A stretch of DNA of 64,000 nt from Clostridiales bacterium (GTDB lineage Bacteria; Bacillota; Clostridia; Caldicoprobacterales; DTU083). The notes below the pieces were generated by a model. The model saw only the letters and a list, made by a program, of their open reading frames with translations, did no database searches and was not told where the DNA came from. The stretch lies in the NCBI GenBank assembly GCA_012839095.1, contig DUOA01000024.1:1-64000 (forward strand), read 5' to 3'. Shown here one piece after another: positions 25,249-34,123 of the stretch (its first letter is position 1; each line of letters begins with the position of its first letter). A program made the position numbers and the translations under genes.

Positions 25249-26400
25249 TTAGACTTCCCTTAAGGCCCCATCCGCCTCCTTCAGCTTATGAATAATATCT
25301 ATGCTCTGAGGGCAGGCTGTTTCACATTCTCCGCATTCAATGCACCTGGAGGCGTCTTTCTCATCCGATATTAACTTGTTGTATCGGTTCAGATGTCCGT
25401 CGGTCATGCCGAATATGGAAGAGTCGTTCCAGATACTAAATATACCCGGTATGGACACTCCATTGGGACAGGGCATGCAGTATTCACAGGATGTACAATC
25501 CACTTTGGTTTTGCTCTCATACCGTTCCTTTACCTTTCTAACCAAATCCAGCTCATCCCGGCTCAGGCAATTGGGAAGGGCTTTACCAAAAATGCGAATA
25601 TTGTCCTGAAGCTGCTCCATAGTGCTGACACCGCTCAGGATTACCTTTATCTCGGGGAAGTTGTACAGCCAGCGAAAAGCCCACTCCACCGGAGAACGGC
25701 TGCTGCCGGCCTGATTCCACAGTTCCATAATGTCAGGCGGAGCAGATGCCAGCTTTCCTCCTCTCAAAGGCTCCATGACAACCACCGGGATTCCCTTGGA
25801 GGCTGCATATTTAAGCCCCTTTACCCCGGCCTGATAGTTATCATCCAGAATATTAAGCTGTATCTGACACATTTTCCAATCGTAGGAATCGATTATATCC
25901 CTGAAAACCGGAAACTCGTCATGGAAGGAAAAGCCGGGATAACGAATACGGCCGTCTGCTGCTGTCTTATCCAGCCAGTCCAGCACACCCATGTCCCGGA
26001 CCTTCTCCCAGGAATTCTTGTTCAGTGAATGAAGCAGATAAAAATCGACATAGTCTGTCTCCAGCCGGGCAAGCTGCTCATTAAGCAGACGATCAAAATC
26101 TTCATAAGACTTGGCAAGCCAGACCGGCAGCTTGGTTGCCAGCCTGATCTTCTCCCTGTAGCCGTCCTTTATGGCTTTGCCCACCAGACGCTCACTGTTG
26201 CCGCCGTGATATCCATAGGCGGTGTCCAGATAGTTGACCCCATTGTCTATTCCGTGGCGAATCATTCGGATGGCTTCGGATTCATCAATCTTCTCATAGC
26301 TGGTACTGCCATCCGGGTTTCGCAGGAGCGGCAGACGCATGCAGCCGATTCCGAAAACCGAGCATTCAATACCCAGCTTTTCAAATTTGCGATATTGCAT
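25249..26400 (-). CDS. Aldo/keto reductase with C-terminal [4Fe-4S] domain
   Basis: 383-residue protein on the minus strand. The barrel (1-~285) has GIGCMRLPLL, the catalytic-region DTAYGYHGGNSE and DFYLLHSLN. The C-terminal ~90 residues carry cysteine sets CTSCEYCMPCP and CIECGECETACP, so two Fe-S clusters are likely. This is the clostridial class of Fe-S aldo/keto reductase of unknown substrate. A GGGGGG ribosome site lies 5' of the start. It converges on spo0A with only 18 bases between the stop codons and no clear terminator. Confidence 0.9.
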   Translation of the reverse strand: MQYRKFEKLGIECSVFGIGCMRLPLLRNPDGSTSYEKIDESEAIRMIRHGIDNGVNYLDTAYGYHGGNSERLVGKAIKDGYREKIRLATKLPVWLAKSYEDFDRLLNEQLARLETDYVDFYLLHSLNKNSWEKVRDMGVLDWLDKTAADGRIRYPGFSFHDEFPVFRDIIDSYDWKMCQIQLNILDDNYQAGVKGLKYAASKGIPVVVMEPLRGGKLASAPPDIMELWNQAGSSRSPVEWAFRWLYNFPEIKVILSGVSTMEQLQDNIRIFGKALPNCLSRDELDLVRKVKERYESKTKVDCTSCEYCMPCPNGVSIPGIFSIWNDSSIFGMTDGHLNRYNKLISDEKDASRCIECGECETACPQSIDIIHKLKEADGALREV

Positions 26401-26520
26401 CTTACGTCCCCCCTGTTGTTTTTTTATACTTTGTTCTTATTATAGCACTCTTTCTATATTATAGGAAAGATGCACGCCATATTATATCAAAAATGTAAAT
26501 ATAAAGCTTTATTTTTTGTC

Positions 26521-26627
26521 TGTGGAAAACATCTTTTTTGTCCACAAAGCAGGAATCCTTTAATTCCAATAACTTGGGGATAAGCCTGTGGAAACTGTGG
26601 ATAACTTTTCTGCCAGCCTGTGGGTAA
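26521..26627. promoter_or_regulatory. Cluster of DnaA-box-like sequences
   Basis: Six 9-mers related to the DnaA box TTATCCACA fall within 107 bases: TGTGGAAAA (26521, 8/9), TTGTCCACA (26538, 8/9, opposite orientation), TGGGGATAA (26575, 8/9), TGTGGAAAC (26587, 7/9), TGTGGATAA (26596, exact) and TGTGGGTAA (26619, 8/9). The flank 26476-26520 is very AT-rich. The cluster lies in the divergent gap between the aldo/keto reductase and the mutase-like gene. DnaA binding is likely; its role (titration, gene control or replication) is open. Confidence 0.75.
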
Positions 26628-26697
26628 GTTCATCTGTCTGGCCGATATTACACAGAATTTCCTCTCCGGCATACAATGTAGAGAGGAGGTGACGGGC

Positions 26698-28071
26698 TTG
26701 ATTACATTCGGTGAAAGCGGATGGTTTGGAGTTATCAGCGAAGAGATTGGATTTGAAACCATCGGCATCGTTGCCCAGGCGGTTGCAGACTGTCTGTCTG
26801 AGCGGACTGATTCTGCCACAGTGGTGCTGGGCTATGATACCCGTTTTCTTTCCAGGGAATATGCTTGGTGTGTGCAAAAGGTGCTGACAGCCAACCGCAT
26901 AAGGCTCTTCATGCACAAAAAGCCTGTTCCCACACCCTTTCTGAGTATGTCCGTCCGGCTTTATCAGGCTGATCTGGGGATCATGATAACCGGTGAAGAT
27001 CGTCCTGCCCGTTACTCGGGGATGACCTTCCGGCTGCCGTCAGGATGTCCTGTGACGCGGGACTGGATGGACAGCCTATTTCACCATCTGTACAGGAGAT
27101 ATCCCAGAAGTTCAGAAGACAGCAGGCATTTGCTGCGTTATATAGATGTTTTTCCCGAATATGCAGCCCGGCTGCAGGAGTCAGTGGATATTGAACTGAT
27201 TCGAAGCAACAAACCCAATATTGCCAGTGACAGCTTTTTTGGGAGCGTGGGAACCTATATGCAGGAAATGACCAGGAAACTGGGATTAAGCGGGATTCAT
27301 ATCCGAACAAGACCCAATCCCGGCTTCATGGACAGTGTTCCCCAGCCCAATGACAGAAACATGAACCCGCTTTCAAAACTGGTAATGAATAAGAAGGGGG
27401 ATATGGGCATATTTTTCAATGGAGACGGCAGCATCATGGGGGCAGTATCCGCTCTCGGCCGCAGGCTGCCCCATTCATGGGTCTGCGCGGCAATGCTGGA
27501 GGAATGGCTGACTGCCAATGGCCGGGATTTTGATATTTATACCGAGATATTTACACCCGCTGTTATTCATTCTCTGATCTCCCGTCATGGATTGGAGGCA
27601 TTGCCCCTCTGCCGGCTTAATGAAGAAAACAGGCCTTTAGAAAGGGCTGTAATCTGTGATCGGCATTGTCTCATCCTTGGTTCCTTTTTGCCGGATCGGG
27701 ACGCTGTTTTTCAGGGGATGCTGCTGCTGCAGGCTCTGTGCAGGCACAAGCTGAATTGGAAGCAGTTTATGGAACATATGGAAGCACTGGCCGGGGACAG
27801 GCATTTTGAGCAGAAGGTTGTTCACCTGGATGCCCAGGTCTGGGAAAATAAGCAAGGGGATATTCCGGAAAAGGCGGAAAAACTGAGTCCGGAAAAAATG
27901 GTGGAAGTTACAGAGGCGGGAGATGACCGAAAACTTGTTTTTGAAGACGGCAGCTGGCTGGGCTTCAGCTACAATGGTAAGGAAAGCAGCCTGTTCATAT
28001 ATTGTGATGCGGTATCCCGTCAATGGTCGGATAAATTTCTCTCGGAACTGATTGCCTGGTTTATGGAATAG
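26698..28071 (+). CDS. Phosphohexomutase-like protein lacking catalytic loops
   Basis: 457-residue protein of the phosphoglucomutase/phosphomannomutase superfamily by its N-terminus: ITFGESGWFGVISEEIGFE, VVLGYDTRFLS and PTPFLSMSVRLYQADLGIMIT match the family. The active phosphoserine loop, normally TASHNP, reads TGEDRP (98-103), so the catalytic Ser is gone. The metal-binding loop, normally DGDxDR, reads NGDGSIMG (241-248). It is therefore unlikely to be a mutase. The start is TTG 26698, 5 bases after AGGAGGTGA; the frame upstream reaches into the DnaA-box cluster without a ribosome site. A regulatory or binding role is possible. Confidence 0.82.
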   Translation: MITFGESGWFGVISEEIGFETIGIVAQAVADCLSERTDSATVVLGYDTRFLSREYAWCVQKVLTANRIRLFMHKKPVPTPFLSMSVRLYQADLGIMITGEDRPARYSGMTFRLPSGCPVTRDWMDSLFHHLYRRYPRSSEDSRHLLRYIDVFPEYAARLQESVDIELIRSNKPNIASDSFFGSVGTYMQEMTRKLGLSGIHIRTRPNPGFMDSVPQPNDRNMNPLSKLVMNKKGDMGIFFNGDGSIMGAVSALGRRLPHSWVCAAMLEEWLTANGRDFDIYTEIFTPAVIHSLISRHGLEALPLCRLNEENRPLERAVICDRHCLILGSFLPDRDAVFQGMLLLQALCRHKLNWKQFMEHMEALAGDRHFEQKVVHLDAQVWENKQGDIPEKAEKLSPEKMVEVTEAGDDRKLVFEDGSWLGFSYNGKESSLFIYCDAVSRQWSDKFLSELIAWFME

Positions 28072-28235
28072 ATATTTTTCACCCATTTGGGAAGGATTTT
28101 TAATATTTACATCGAATACAATCTCTTGATTTGCTATTTGGCATTATACATGGTTTTATTTTACCGGATAGGGTGTATAATATTAATCAAAAATTGCCTG
28201 ATAAAACGTGGCAGTGATTTCCGGAGGGATACAGT

Positions 28236-28583
28236 ATGGCATATAAAAAATGTCCGCGTTGCAATCTGAATTACATCCAGGATATTGATGTCCTCTGCAA
28301 GATTTGTCTGGAAGAAGTCGGGAAGGCTCTTAGGAACAATGATGAGGAGGAAGAATATGATATTTGCCCCGAATGCGGGGAGCATATTATAAAGGCCGGA
28401 GAAGAGATGTGCTACCAATGCTCATTGGAACTCGGCAAGGAGGAAGTGGATCCTGACGCGGACAAGGAGGAAGAATGGGATACAATAACCGATGAAAATG
28501 AGGATGAAATATTCGATGATGAGGAAGAATCGGATGGGCTGACCGTGATCGATTTGGATGAAGAAACAGAGGAAGAGGAATAA
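28236..28583 (+). CDS. Small acidic zinc-ribbon protein
   Basis: 115-residue protein of unknown function. It begins MAYKKCPRCNLNYI, followed by CKIC, CPEC and CYQC: four CxxC knuckles, enough for two zinc ribbons within residues 6-67. The remaining ~45 residues are almost all Asp/Glu and probably disordered. GGAGGG is ~7 bases before ATG 28236. It is 53 bases before veg with no terminator between, so the two are probably co-transcribed. Confidence 0.8.
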   Translation: MAYKKCPRCNLNYIQDIDVLCKICLEEVGKALRNNDEEEEYDICPECGEHIIKAGEEMCYQCSLELGKEEVDPDADKEEEWDTITDENEDEIFDDEEESDGLTVIDLDEETEEEE

Positions 28584-28636
28584 TAAAGCAGAGGCCGGAC
28601 AAACTAATCCCAACTATGATAATGGGATGTGATTCC

Positions 28637-28903
28637 GTGATCGATGCAGAAGCTCTGGCCAGAATCAGGAAGGCAGTGGAATCCAATGTAGGTCAGAAGG
28701 TGAGACTGAAGGCCAACCGGGGGAGGAGAAAAACCTATATAAAGGAAGGTGTGATTTCCGATACCTACCTTAATCTCTTTACTGTCCGGGTGGACATTGA
28801 TACCAGGTGTGTTCAGACTTTGTCCTACACCTATTCGGATATCCTCACATCCAATGTTGAGCTGGTTAAATGCAGTGACAACGAAAAAATATGTACGGTA
28901 TAA
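28637..28903 (+). CDS. veg: Veg protein
   Basis: 88-residue Veg-family protein: VGQKVRLKANRGRRKTYIKEG and LSYTYSDILTSNVEL match Bacillus Veg (LTLKANGGRRKT, VSYSYADILTETVEL). Veg stimulates biofilm gene expression in Bacillus and is highly expressed there. I chose GTG 28637, ~8 bases after GGGATGTG; ATG 28616 and 28622 are in frame but have no ribosome site. Terminator downstream. Confidence 0.9.
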   Translation: MIDAEALARIRKAVESNVGQKVRLKANRGRRKTYIKEGVISDTYLNLFTVRVDIDTRCVQTLSYTYSDILTSNVELVKCSDNEKICTV

Positions 28904-28917
28904 AGGAATGATGAAAA

Positions 28918-28941
28918 AAAGAAGGTGCGCCTTCTTTTTTT
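28918..28941 (+). terminator. Terminator after veg
   Basis: AAAGAAGG, loop TGCG, CCTTCTTT, followed by T residues. Confidence 0.85.
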
Positions 28942-29021
28942 ATACATATTTTTCAATCTCCCCTACTATTATATAATATGAAAATTTATGGACAAATAAT
29001 GTCAGGGGAGGAGGAACAACA

Positions 29022-30587
29022 TTGGCGATAGAGTGCAGAAGGGACCTGCTTCGGCTGGACCAGCCGGTAGGCGAGGAGACATCCCAGGCTCTGGTGGAAG
29101 GTGAGATAGGTGTGCCTGAAACCAAGGCATCCGTTGCAAAAATACTGGATATAAGCGGAGAAGCCATAATATCGGGTTATGAAGTCATCCAGGATAAGGT
29201 GATGGTGGAAGGGATCCTGCGTTATGACGTCCTGTATATGCCGGAAGATGACAGCAGTATCGATTCTGTGGATGCCGAGATTGGATTTACACAATATCTT
29301 GATATACCGGGAGCCAGGCCTGAAATGGCAACCCGCCTCAGTCTGAATGTGGAACATGTGGATTTTGAACTCTTATCAGGCAGGAAGATTAAAGTCAAAT
29401 CGGTATTGGATCTGTACGGTCAGGTGAGCCAGGTGCTGGAAATGGAGGCTGTAACGGATTTTTCCGGTATTGATGATGTGGAAGTTCTGCGGGACAGGAT
29501 CCGGGTGGCATATAGTGCCGGGTCAGGACGTTCACAGACCATGGTTCGGGAGGATTTGGAGCTTTCGGATTCCATGCCGTCCATCCTGAAAATCATAAGA
29601 AAAAGCGCCAGGGCAAGGATTAATGAGAAGAAGACGGCTGATAACAAGGTGCTGGTTCACGGAGATGTTGCTCTGAAACTGCTCTACCTCTGTGAGGATG
29701 AAGATGAGCCCATACAGAACATATCACACAACATCCCCTTCAGTCATGTTGTGGAAATCCCGGGCACATATCAGGGCATGGAATGCCGGGCAGATGTTCA
29801 GGTAGCGGAGTTCTATGCGGATCCAAGGGAAAACATCAACAATGAACTGAGGATTATCGATACCGAGCTGGTTTTGGCAATGGAGGCCCGGATATTTGAA
29901 GCTCAGGAAGGCGAGATTCTGCTGGACGCATACAGCCCTGGTTCAGCCATGGAACTGAAAAAGAAAAAAATTAAACTGCAGCAATTTGAAGGCGAAAGCC
30001 AGGGGCAGACGGTTGTCAGGGAAAGCATTACCTTTCCGGAGGGTGTGGCAAAGGCAAGGAAGATTCTTTATGTAGACGCCCTTCCCTCCATAACCGATGA
30101 AAGAATTGATGAAGGGAAGGTGTATCTGGAAGGCATTATCTCGGCTCAGGTACTTTACCAGACCAATGACCCCGCTCTGCCTGTAGGAAGCTTCAGGGAG
30201 GATTTCCCCTTCAGCCATGTTCTTGAGGTGGAAGGAGTGCACTCCGGCATGGATTGCCTGAGTGAAGTTTTGGTGGATCAGGCATCCGGCACCCTGCTGG
30301 CTCAGGATGAGGCTGAGCTTAAGATAACCATTCTCTGCCGCAGCAGTGTATTCAGTACAATTGAAAAGGATGTCATAACAGATGCGGATGAGGCGGTGCA
30401 GGCTGAAGGCAGGGAAGCCGGCATTTATGTTTATTATGTTCAGCCGGGCGACACACTCTGGTCCATAGCAAAAAAATACAATACCACCATTTCAGCCATC
30501 CTGAAATACAATACACAGGAAGGTGATACGCCGGTTGCCGGAACCAGACTGCTGATATATAAAAGGCTGGATTTTCCTGCTGTGTAA
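29022..30587 (+). CDS. sipL: SipL-like spore coat morphogenetic protein (SPOCS/DUF3794 + LysM)
   Basis: 521-residue protein with repeated SPOCS (DUF3794) domains over ~30-440 (recurring GVLRYDVLY-like, IPFSHVVEIPG and FPFSHVLEVEG segments) and a C-terminal LysM (~472-517, VQPGDTLWSIAKKYNTTISAI). This architecture is that of Clostridioides SipL, which binds SpoIVA through its LysM domain to anchor the coat on the forespore, in the role of SpoVID. TTG 29022 is 7 bases after GGGGAGGAGG. Own transcription unit between two terminators, so mother-cell control is expected, though I could not pick a sigma-E site. Confidence 0.85.
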   Translation: MAIECRRDLLRLDQPVGEETSQALVEGEIGVPETKASVAKILDISGEAIISGYEVIQDKVMVEGILRYDVLYMPEDDSSIDSVDAEIGFTQYLDIPGARPEMATRLSLNVEHVDFELLSGRKIKVKSVLDLYGQVSQVLEMEAVTDFSGIDDVEVLRDRIRVAYSAGSGRSQTMVREDLELSDSMPSILKIIRKSARARINEKKTADNKVLVHGDVALKLLYLCEDEDEPIQNISHNIPFSHVVEIPGTYQGMECRADVQVAEFYADPRENINNELRIIDTELVLAMEARIFEAQEGEILLDAYSPGSAMELKKKKIKLQQFEGESQGQTVVRESITFPEGVAKARKILYVDALPSITDERIDEGKVYLEGIISAQVLYQTNDPALPVGSFREDFPFSHVLEVEGVHSGMDCLSEVLVDQASGTLLAQDEAELKITILCRSSVFSTIEKDVITDADEAVQAEGREAGIYVYYVQPGDTLWSIAKKYNTTISAILKYNTQEGDTPVAGTRLLIYKRLDFPAV

Positions 30588-30645
30588 GTCCTCTTACTCT
30601 GTCTGACCGCCTTCATCCGGTCAGGAGAATTTAATCCGGTTTAAA

Positions 30646-30684
30646 ATCGCAGCATTATAAGCAAAAATGCTGCGATGTTTTTTT
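30646..30684 (+). terminator. Terminator after sipL
   Basis: ATCGCAGCATT (30646-30656) pairs perfectly with AATGCTGCGAT (30666-30676), then GTTTTTTT. Confidence 0.9.
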
Positions 30685-30818
30685 CTAAGAGGCGAATTAC
30701 AAAAGAATTATGCAGCCGGTATGATTCTGAATAATGATTGTATGGAGCAAAAACATTTTTTATTGTATAATTAGCTTAATACTCTTAAGGACATACTGTT
30801 TGTTTTGATTGGAGCGAA

Positions 30819-31706
30819 ATGATGCGCAGAATCAGGCTGAGGGCACCGGGGAAGATCAATTGGACTCTGGATGTAATAGGGAAGCGGGCTGATGGCTACC
30901 ATGAGGTAGAGATGCTTATGCAGTCTGTCGGTTTATGGGATGAGATTGTTCTGACCCACAGGGACCAGGGGGTTGAGATCAGCTGCGATGCGGCGGGTAT
31001 ACCCCTGGATGATAACAACCTGGCTGTCAGGGCAGCCATGCTCATAAAGAAACATTTTGATCTGCCCCAGGGTATTCATATTGACATCAGAAAGAGTATT
31101 CCCGCGGCTGCCGGATTAGCAGGCGGCAGCTCCAATGCAGCAGCGGTACTGGCGGGCCTGAACGTGATGTGGAGACTGGGGCTGAGCCTCCCCGAACTGG
31201 CGGAACTGGGAACCGGACTTGGTGCAGACGTTCCATTTTGCATTTTGGGAGGAACGGCGGTGGCCAGAGGGATTGGAGAGAAACTGACTCCTCTTCAGCC
31301 TCTGGAGGGAATCCGGCTGGTTCTGGTAAAGCCGTCTTTTGGAGTATCGACAGCGTCCGTTTTTGGGGAGCTGAAGCTGGACAAGCACAGGCATCCCGAC
31401 TGGAGAGAGACATATAATCTGCTGAGAAACAGGAAGTGGGACGAGCTTAACCGGGGCATGGGCAATGTACTTGAGACGGTTACCGCTGCAAGACATCCGG
31501 AAATCTATGAGATTAAGGAGCTGCTTTTAAGGTCGGGTGCAGCTGCCTCCCAGATGACCGGAAGCGGCCCTGCAGTATTCGGTGTGTTTAAGACTGCCGA
31601 GGCAGCCAGGCGGGCAGTAAGGGATATCAGTCCCTTTTATTCGCAAATCTTTATGGTATCAACCCATGGCAGGGGAGTGGAAATAATGGAAGGAGGGAGT
31701 TTGTGA
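30819..31706 (+). CDS. ispE: 4-diphosphocytidyl-2-C-methylerythritol kinase
   Basis: 295-residue GHMP kinase with APGKINWTLDVIGKRADGYHEVEM, the ATP loop PAAAGLAGGSSNAAA and MTGSGPAVFGVF. It phosphorylates CDP-methylerythritol in the MEP route to isoprenoids. A weak GGAG precedes ATG 30819 (ATG 30822 is also possible). Its last four bases overlap the nucleotidyltransferase start. In Bacillus ispE is followed by purR; here purR is 26 kb away. Confidence 0.96.
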   Translation: MMRRIRLRAPGKINWTLDVIGKRADGYHEVEMLMQSVGLWDEIVLTHRDQGVEISCDAAGIPLDDNNLAVRAAMLIKKHFDLPQGIHIDIRKSIPAAAGLAGGSSNAAAVLAGLNVMWRLGLSLPELAELGTGLGADVPFCILGGTAVARGIGEKLTPLQPLEGIRLVLVKPSFGVSTASVFGELKLDKHRHPDWRETYNLLRNRKWDELNRGMGNVLETVTAARHPEIYEIKELLLRSGAAASQMTGSGPAVFGVFKTAEAARRAVRDISPFYSQIFMVSTHGRGVEIMEGGSL

Positions 31707-32479
31707 CTGGAATCAATGCGGTAGTATTGGCAGGGGACAGCAAAAAGAGCCTTGTACAGGAAGGTGTGGAAAACAAATCTCTGCTTCCCATCAATGGAAG
31801 ACCTATGGTGGAGTATGTGGTGGATGCGCTCGGGGAATCGCCTCTCGTCGGCAAGGTTTCCATAGTCGGGCCTGTGGAGCACTTAAAGGCCTGCCTGGGT
31901 GACAAGGCAGATTACTACATAGAGGACAGGGAATCCCTGTTTGAAAATGTAAAGGCCGGTATCGAACCCTTTTCCAATGATGGGGCTGTACTTATAGTGA
32001 CATCCGATATTCCCATGATTACAGGCAGGATGATAACGGATTTTGTTCAGCGTGCCCTGCAGCAGGGAAAAGACTTTTGCTATCCCATTGTAAACAAACA
32101 GGTGAATGAGAAGCATTTCCCCGGAGTTGAACGGACTTATGTCCGGCTGAAGGACGGCACCTATACAGGCGGGAATCTGATTTATCTGAACCCGGCCGTT
32201 GTGGGTCCCTGTGAAGAATTGATGAAGAAACTCATCGAGAATCGAAAACAGCCCTGGAAAACAGCCAGACTGCTGGGCTTCAGATTTCTGGCGGGCTTGC
32301 TGCTGGGATTCCTGACCATATCCGAGGTGGAGGAACGCTTCAGCAGACTGCTGGATATTAAAGCTTCCGCCATTGTCGTACCCTATCCGGAGATCGGAAA
32401 CGATGTGGACAAACCCAGCGATGTGGAAATGGTGACAAGGTATTTTGACTGGCTGCAAGGTGCACAGCGGGCAGAATAA
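31703..32479 (+). CDS. MobA-like nucleotidyltransferase
   Basis: 258-residue protein with a complete NTP-transferase fold: NAVVLAGD, NKSLLPINGRPMVEYVVDAL, the metal-binding TSDIPMI (like GDxPL) and a late DKPSD. The sugar or alcohol substrate is not evident. It overlaps ispE by 4 bases (GTGA), so translation is coupled. Given that GlmU here seems to lack an active uridyltransferase half, this intact enzyme is one candidate replacement, but nothing in the sequence proves it. Confidence 0.82.
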   Translation: MTGINAVVLAGDSKKSLVQEGVENKSLLPINGRPMVEYVVDALGESPLVGKVSIVGPVEHLKACLGDKADYYIEDRESLFENVKAGIEPFSNDGAVLIVTSDIPMITGRMITDFVQRALQQGKDFCYPIVNKQVNEKHFPGVERTYVRLKDGTYTGGNLIYLNPAVVGPCEELMKKLIENRKQPWKTARLLGFRFLAGLLLGFLTISEVEERFSRLLDIKASAIVVPYPEIGNDVDKPSDVEMVTRYFDWLQGAQRAE

Positions 32480-32578
32480 TTTATCGGTATCATATATATT
32501 TATTTTATCTGTTTATATGTATAAACATCTGTATACTGTCAATACTCCTAGATAGGAATCTGATACGGGGGTATACGG

Positions 32579-33199
32579 ATGAACAGGAATGAAAGGATTC
32601 TGGCCTTTCTGGCACTTTTGCTGCTGATCATATCAGCCTTTGCAGGGATAGATGAATCTATTGGGAAACAGGATGACATGATTCGTCTGCATGTCATAGC
32701 CAACAGTGACTCGCCTGAGGATCAGGCACTTAAGCTGAAGGTCAGGGATCAACTGCTGTCTTCCTTCGGAGATATTTTTCAGGAAGCCCTTACAATTGAA
32801 GAGGCCCGGGAGGCAGTTAAGGCCAATCTGAAGTCAATAGAAGAGGTGGCTGCAGCAGAAATAAGAAGCCGGGGCTGTTCCTATCCGGTACAGGCCCGGA
32901 TGGGGATATATCCCTTTCCCACCAGGGTATATGGTTATTCTGTTTACCCTGCCGGCCAATACGAAGCCCTCCGGGTGATTATCGGTGAAGGACGGGGAGC
33001 CAACTGGTGGTGTGTAATGTTTCCTCCCCTATGTTTTGTGGACGTTTCTTCAGGCATTTACGAGACATCCGAAGGGAACAGCCTTAAGGAAGGGGAGTCA
33101 CCTCAAGACGAACCGGATACAATCATTTATACATTTAAGGCAGCAGAATTATGGAATCGCTTCATGGATTGGATAGGAGACCTGTTCTGTACGGATTAA
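32579..33199 (+). CDS. spoIIR: Stage II sporulation protein R
   Basis: 206-residue protein with an N-terminal hydrophobic segment (7-24) and the SpoIIR core: DMIRLHVIANSDSPEDQ, LKLKVRD and GEGRGANWWCVMFPPLCFVD. SpoIIR is made in the forespore under sigma-F, exported to the intermembrane space, and triggers SpoIIGA to process pro-sigma-E. GGGGG is ~7 bases before ATG 32579. Flanked by a terminator downstream. Confidence 0.95.
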   Translation: MNRNERILAFLALLLLIISAFAGIDESIGKQDDMIRLHVIANSDSPEDQALKLKVRDQLLSSFGDIFQEALTIEEAREAVKANLKSIEEVAAAEIRSRGCSYPVQARMGIYPFPTRVYGYSVYPAGQYEALRVIIGEGRGANWWCVMFPPLCFVDVSSGIYETSEGNSLKEGESPQDEPDTIIYTFKAAELWNRFMDWIGDLFCTD

Positions 33200-33264
33200 G
33201 AGTCTGCTGTGCGACAGCAGTGTCAACCGGCTGCTGAGAATTGCATATACAGCAAACAGAGAAT

Positions 33265-33302
33265 AAGAAGGGAAAAGAGCTTGGGCTCTCCCTTCTTCTT
33301 TT
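33265..33302 (+). terminator. Terminator after spoIIR
   Basis: AAGAAGGGA (33265-33273) with TCCCTTCTT (33288-33296) and an inner GAGC/GGCTC pairing, then CTTTT. Confidence 0.8.
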
Positions 33303-33392
33303 ATGCAAAAATTGGAATGTTTTAAAGTGCATATCCTTATTCCGGCTGACAAAAAATAGCTTCAAAGCCATGCGAGAGAAAGGAAGAAAAAT

Positions 33393-34109
33393 ATGGGTAC
33401 AAAACGGAGGCTCATCATTCTTTCCATAATGGTTGCCTTGTTCCTATGTGTCAGCCTGGCTGACCAGTATTATTTCAACAGGCATACAGCTGATGCGGCC
33501 AGCTTGTATTGGGGTTCCACCGGCAGCAAGGTATCGGAGGTACAGAGAAAACTAAAGCAATGGGGCTATTATGACGGGCCTATTGACGGCGTCTTTGGAC
33601 AAAAAACCTATGAGGCGGTTGTTTTCTTTCAAAGAAGAAACGGCCTGAGGCAGGATGGAGTAATCGGGCCTCAAACGGCCAATGCTCTGGGGATTCAGCT
33701 GACGGCAAAAGCACCTGCCCCGGCACCGTCTTCCTCAGGGCAGAGCGGCAGCGGTAATTCCAACGATGTTTACCTCCTGGCAAAGGCAGTTCACGGTGAA
33801 GCACGAGGTGAGCCCTATATTGGCAAGGTTGCCGTAGCTGCGGTTATTCTGAATCGGGTCAAACATCCCGACTTTCCCAATACCATAGCCGGAGTCATAT
33901 ATCAGCCTCTGGCCTTTACTGCTGTTGCAGACGGCCAAATCAATCTGACTCCTGACGAGGAATCAATACGGGCGGCCAGGGATGCCCTGAATGGCTGGGA
34001 TCCCACATACGGGGCCATATATTACTATAATCCTGCAAAAGCTACCAGCAAGTGGATTTGGAGCAGGCCTGTACATATAGTTATCGGAAAGCACAGGTTT
34101 GCAACATGA
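33393..34109 (+). CDS. sleB: Spore cortex-lytic enzyme SleB
   Basis: 238-residue exported enzyme. Signal or anchor segment (~6-24), PG_binding_1 domain (~38-98, VSEVQRKLKQWGYYDGPIDGVFG), Ser/Gly/Pro linker, then the hydrolase_2 catalytic domain (~124-238) with AKAVHGEARGEPY (Glu136 likely catalytic). SleB is a lytic transglycosylase stored in the dormant spore that cuts cortex muramic-lactam peptidoglycan on germination. AAAGGAAG precedes ATG 33393. It is followed by ypeB, needed for its stability, as in Bacillus. Confidence 0.95.
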   Translation: MGTKRRLIILSIMVALFLCVSLADQYYFNRHTADAASLYWGSTGSKVSEVQRKLKQWGYYDGPIDGVFGQKTYEAVVFFQRRNGLRQDGVIGPQTANALGIQLTAKAPAPAPSSSGQSGSGNSNDVYLLAKAVHGEARGEPYIGKVAVAAVILNRVKHPDFPNTIAGVIYQPLAFTAVADGQINLTPDEESIRAARDALNGWDPTYGAIYYYNPAKATSKWIWSRPVHIVIGKHRFAT

Positions 34110-34123
34110 AAGGGGCAGAAATT

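Noticed and set aside
26476-26627. DnaA-box cluster as the chromosomal oriC
   Set aside because: No dnaA, dnaN or rpmH-rnpA genes are nearby, and genes on both sides run mainly on the + strand, with no divergent leading-strand pattern. Kept as an extra-origin cluster.
31883-32458. 191-codon minus-strand open frame opposite the nucleotidyltransferase gene
   Set aside because: Antisense shadow; the + strand product has full family motifs and coupled translation with ispE.
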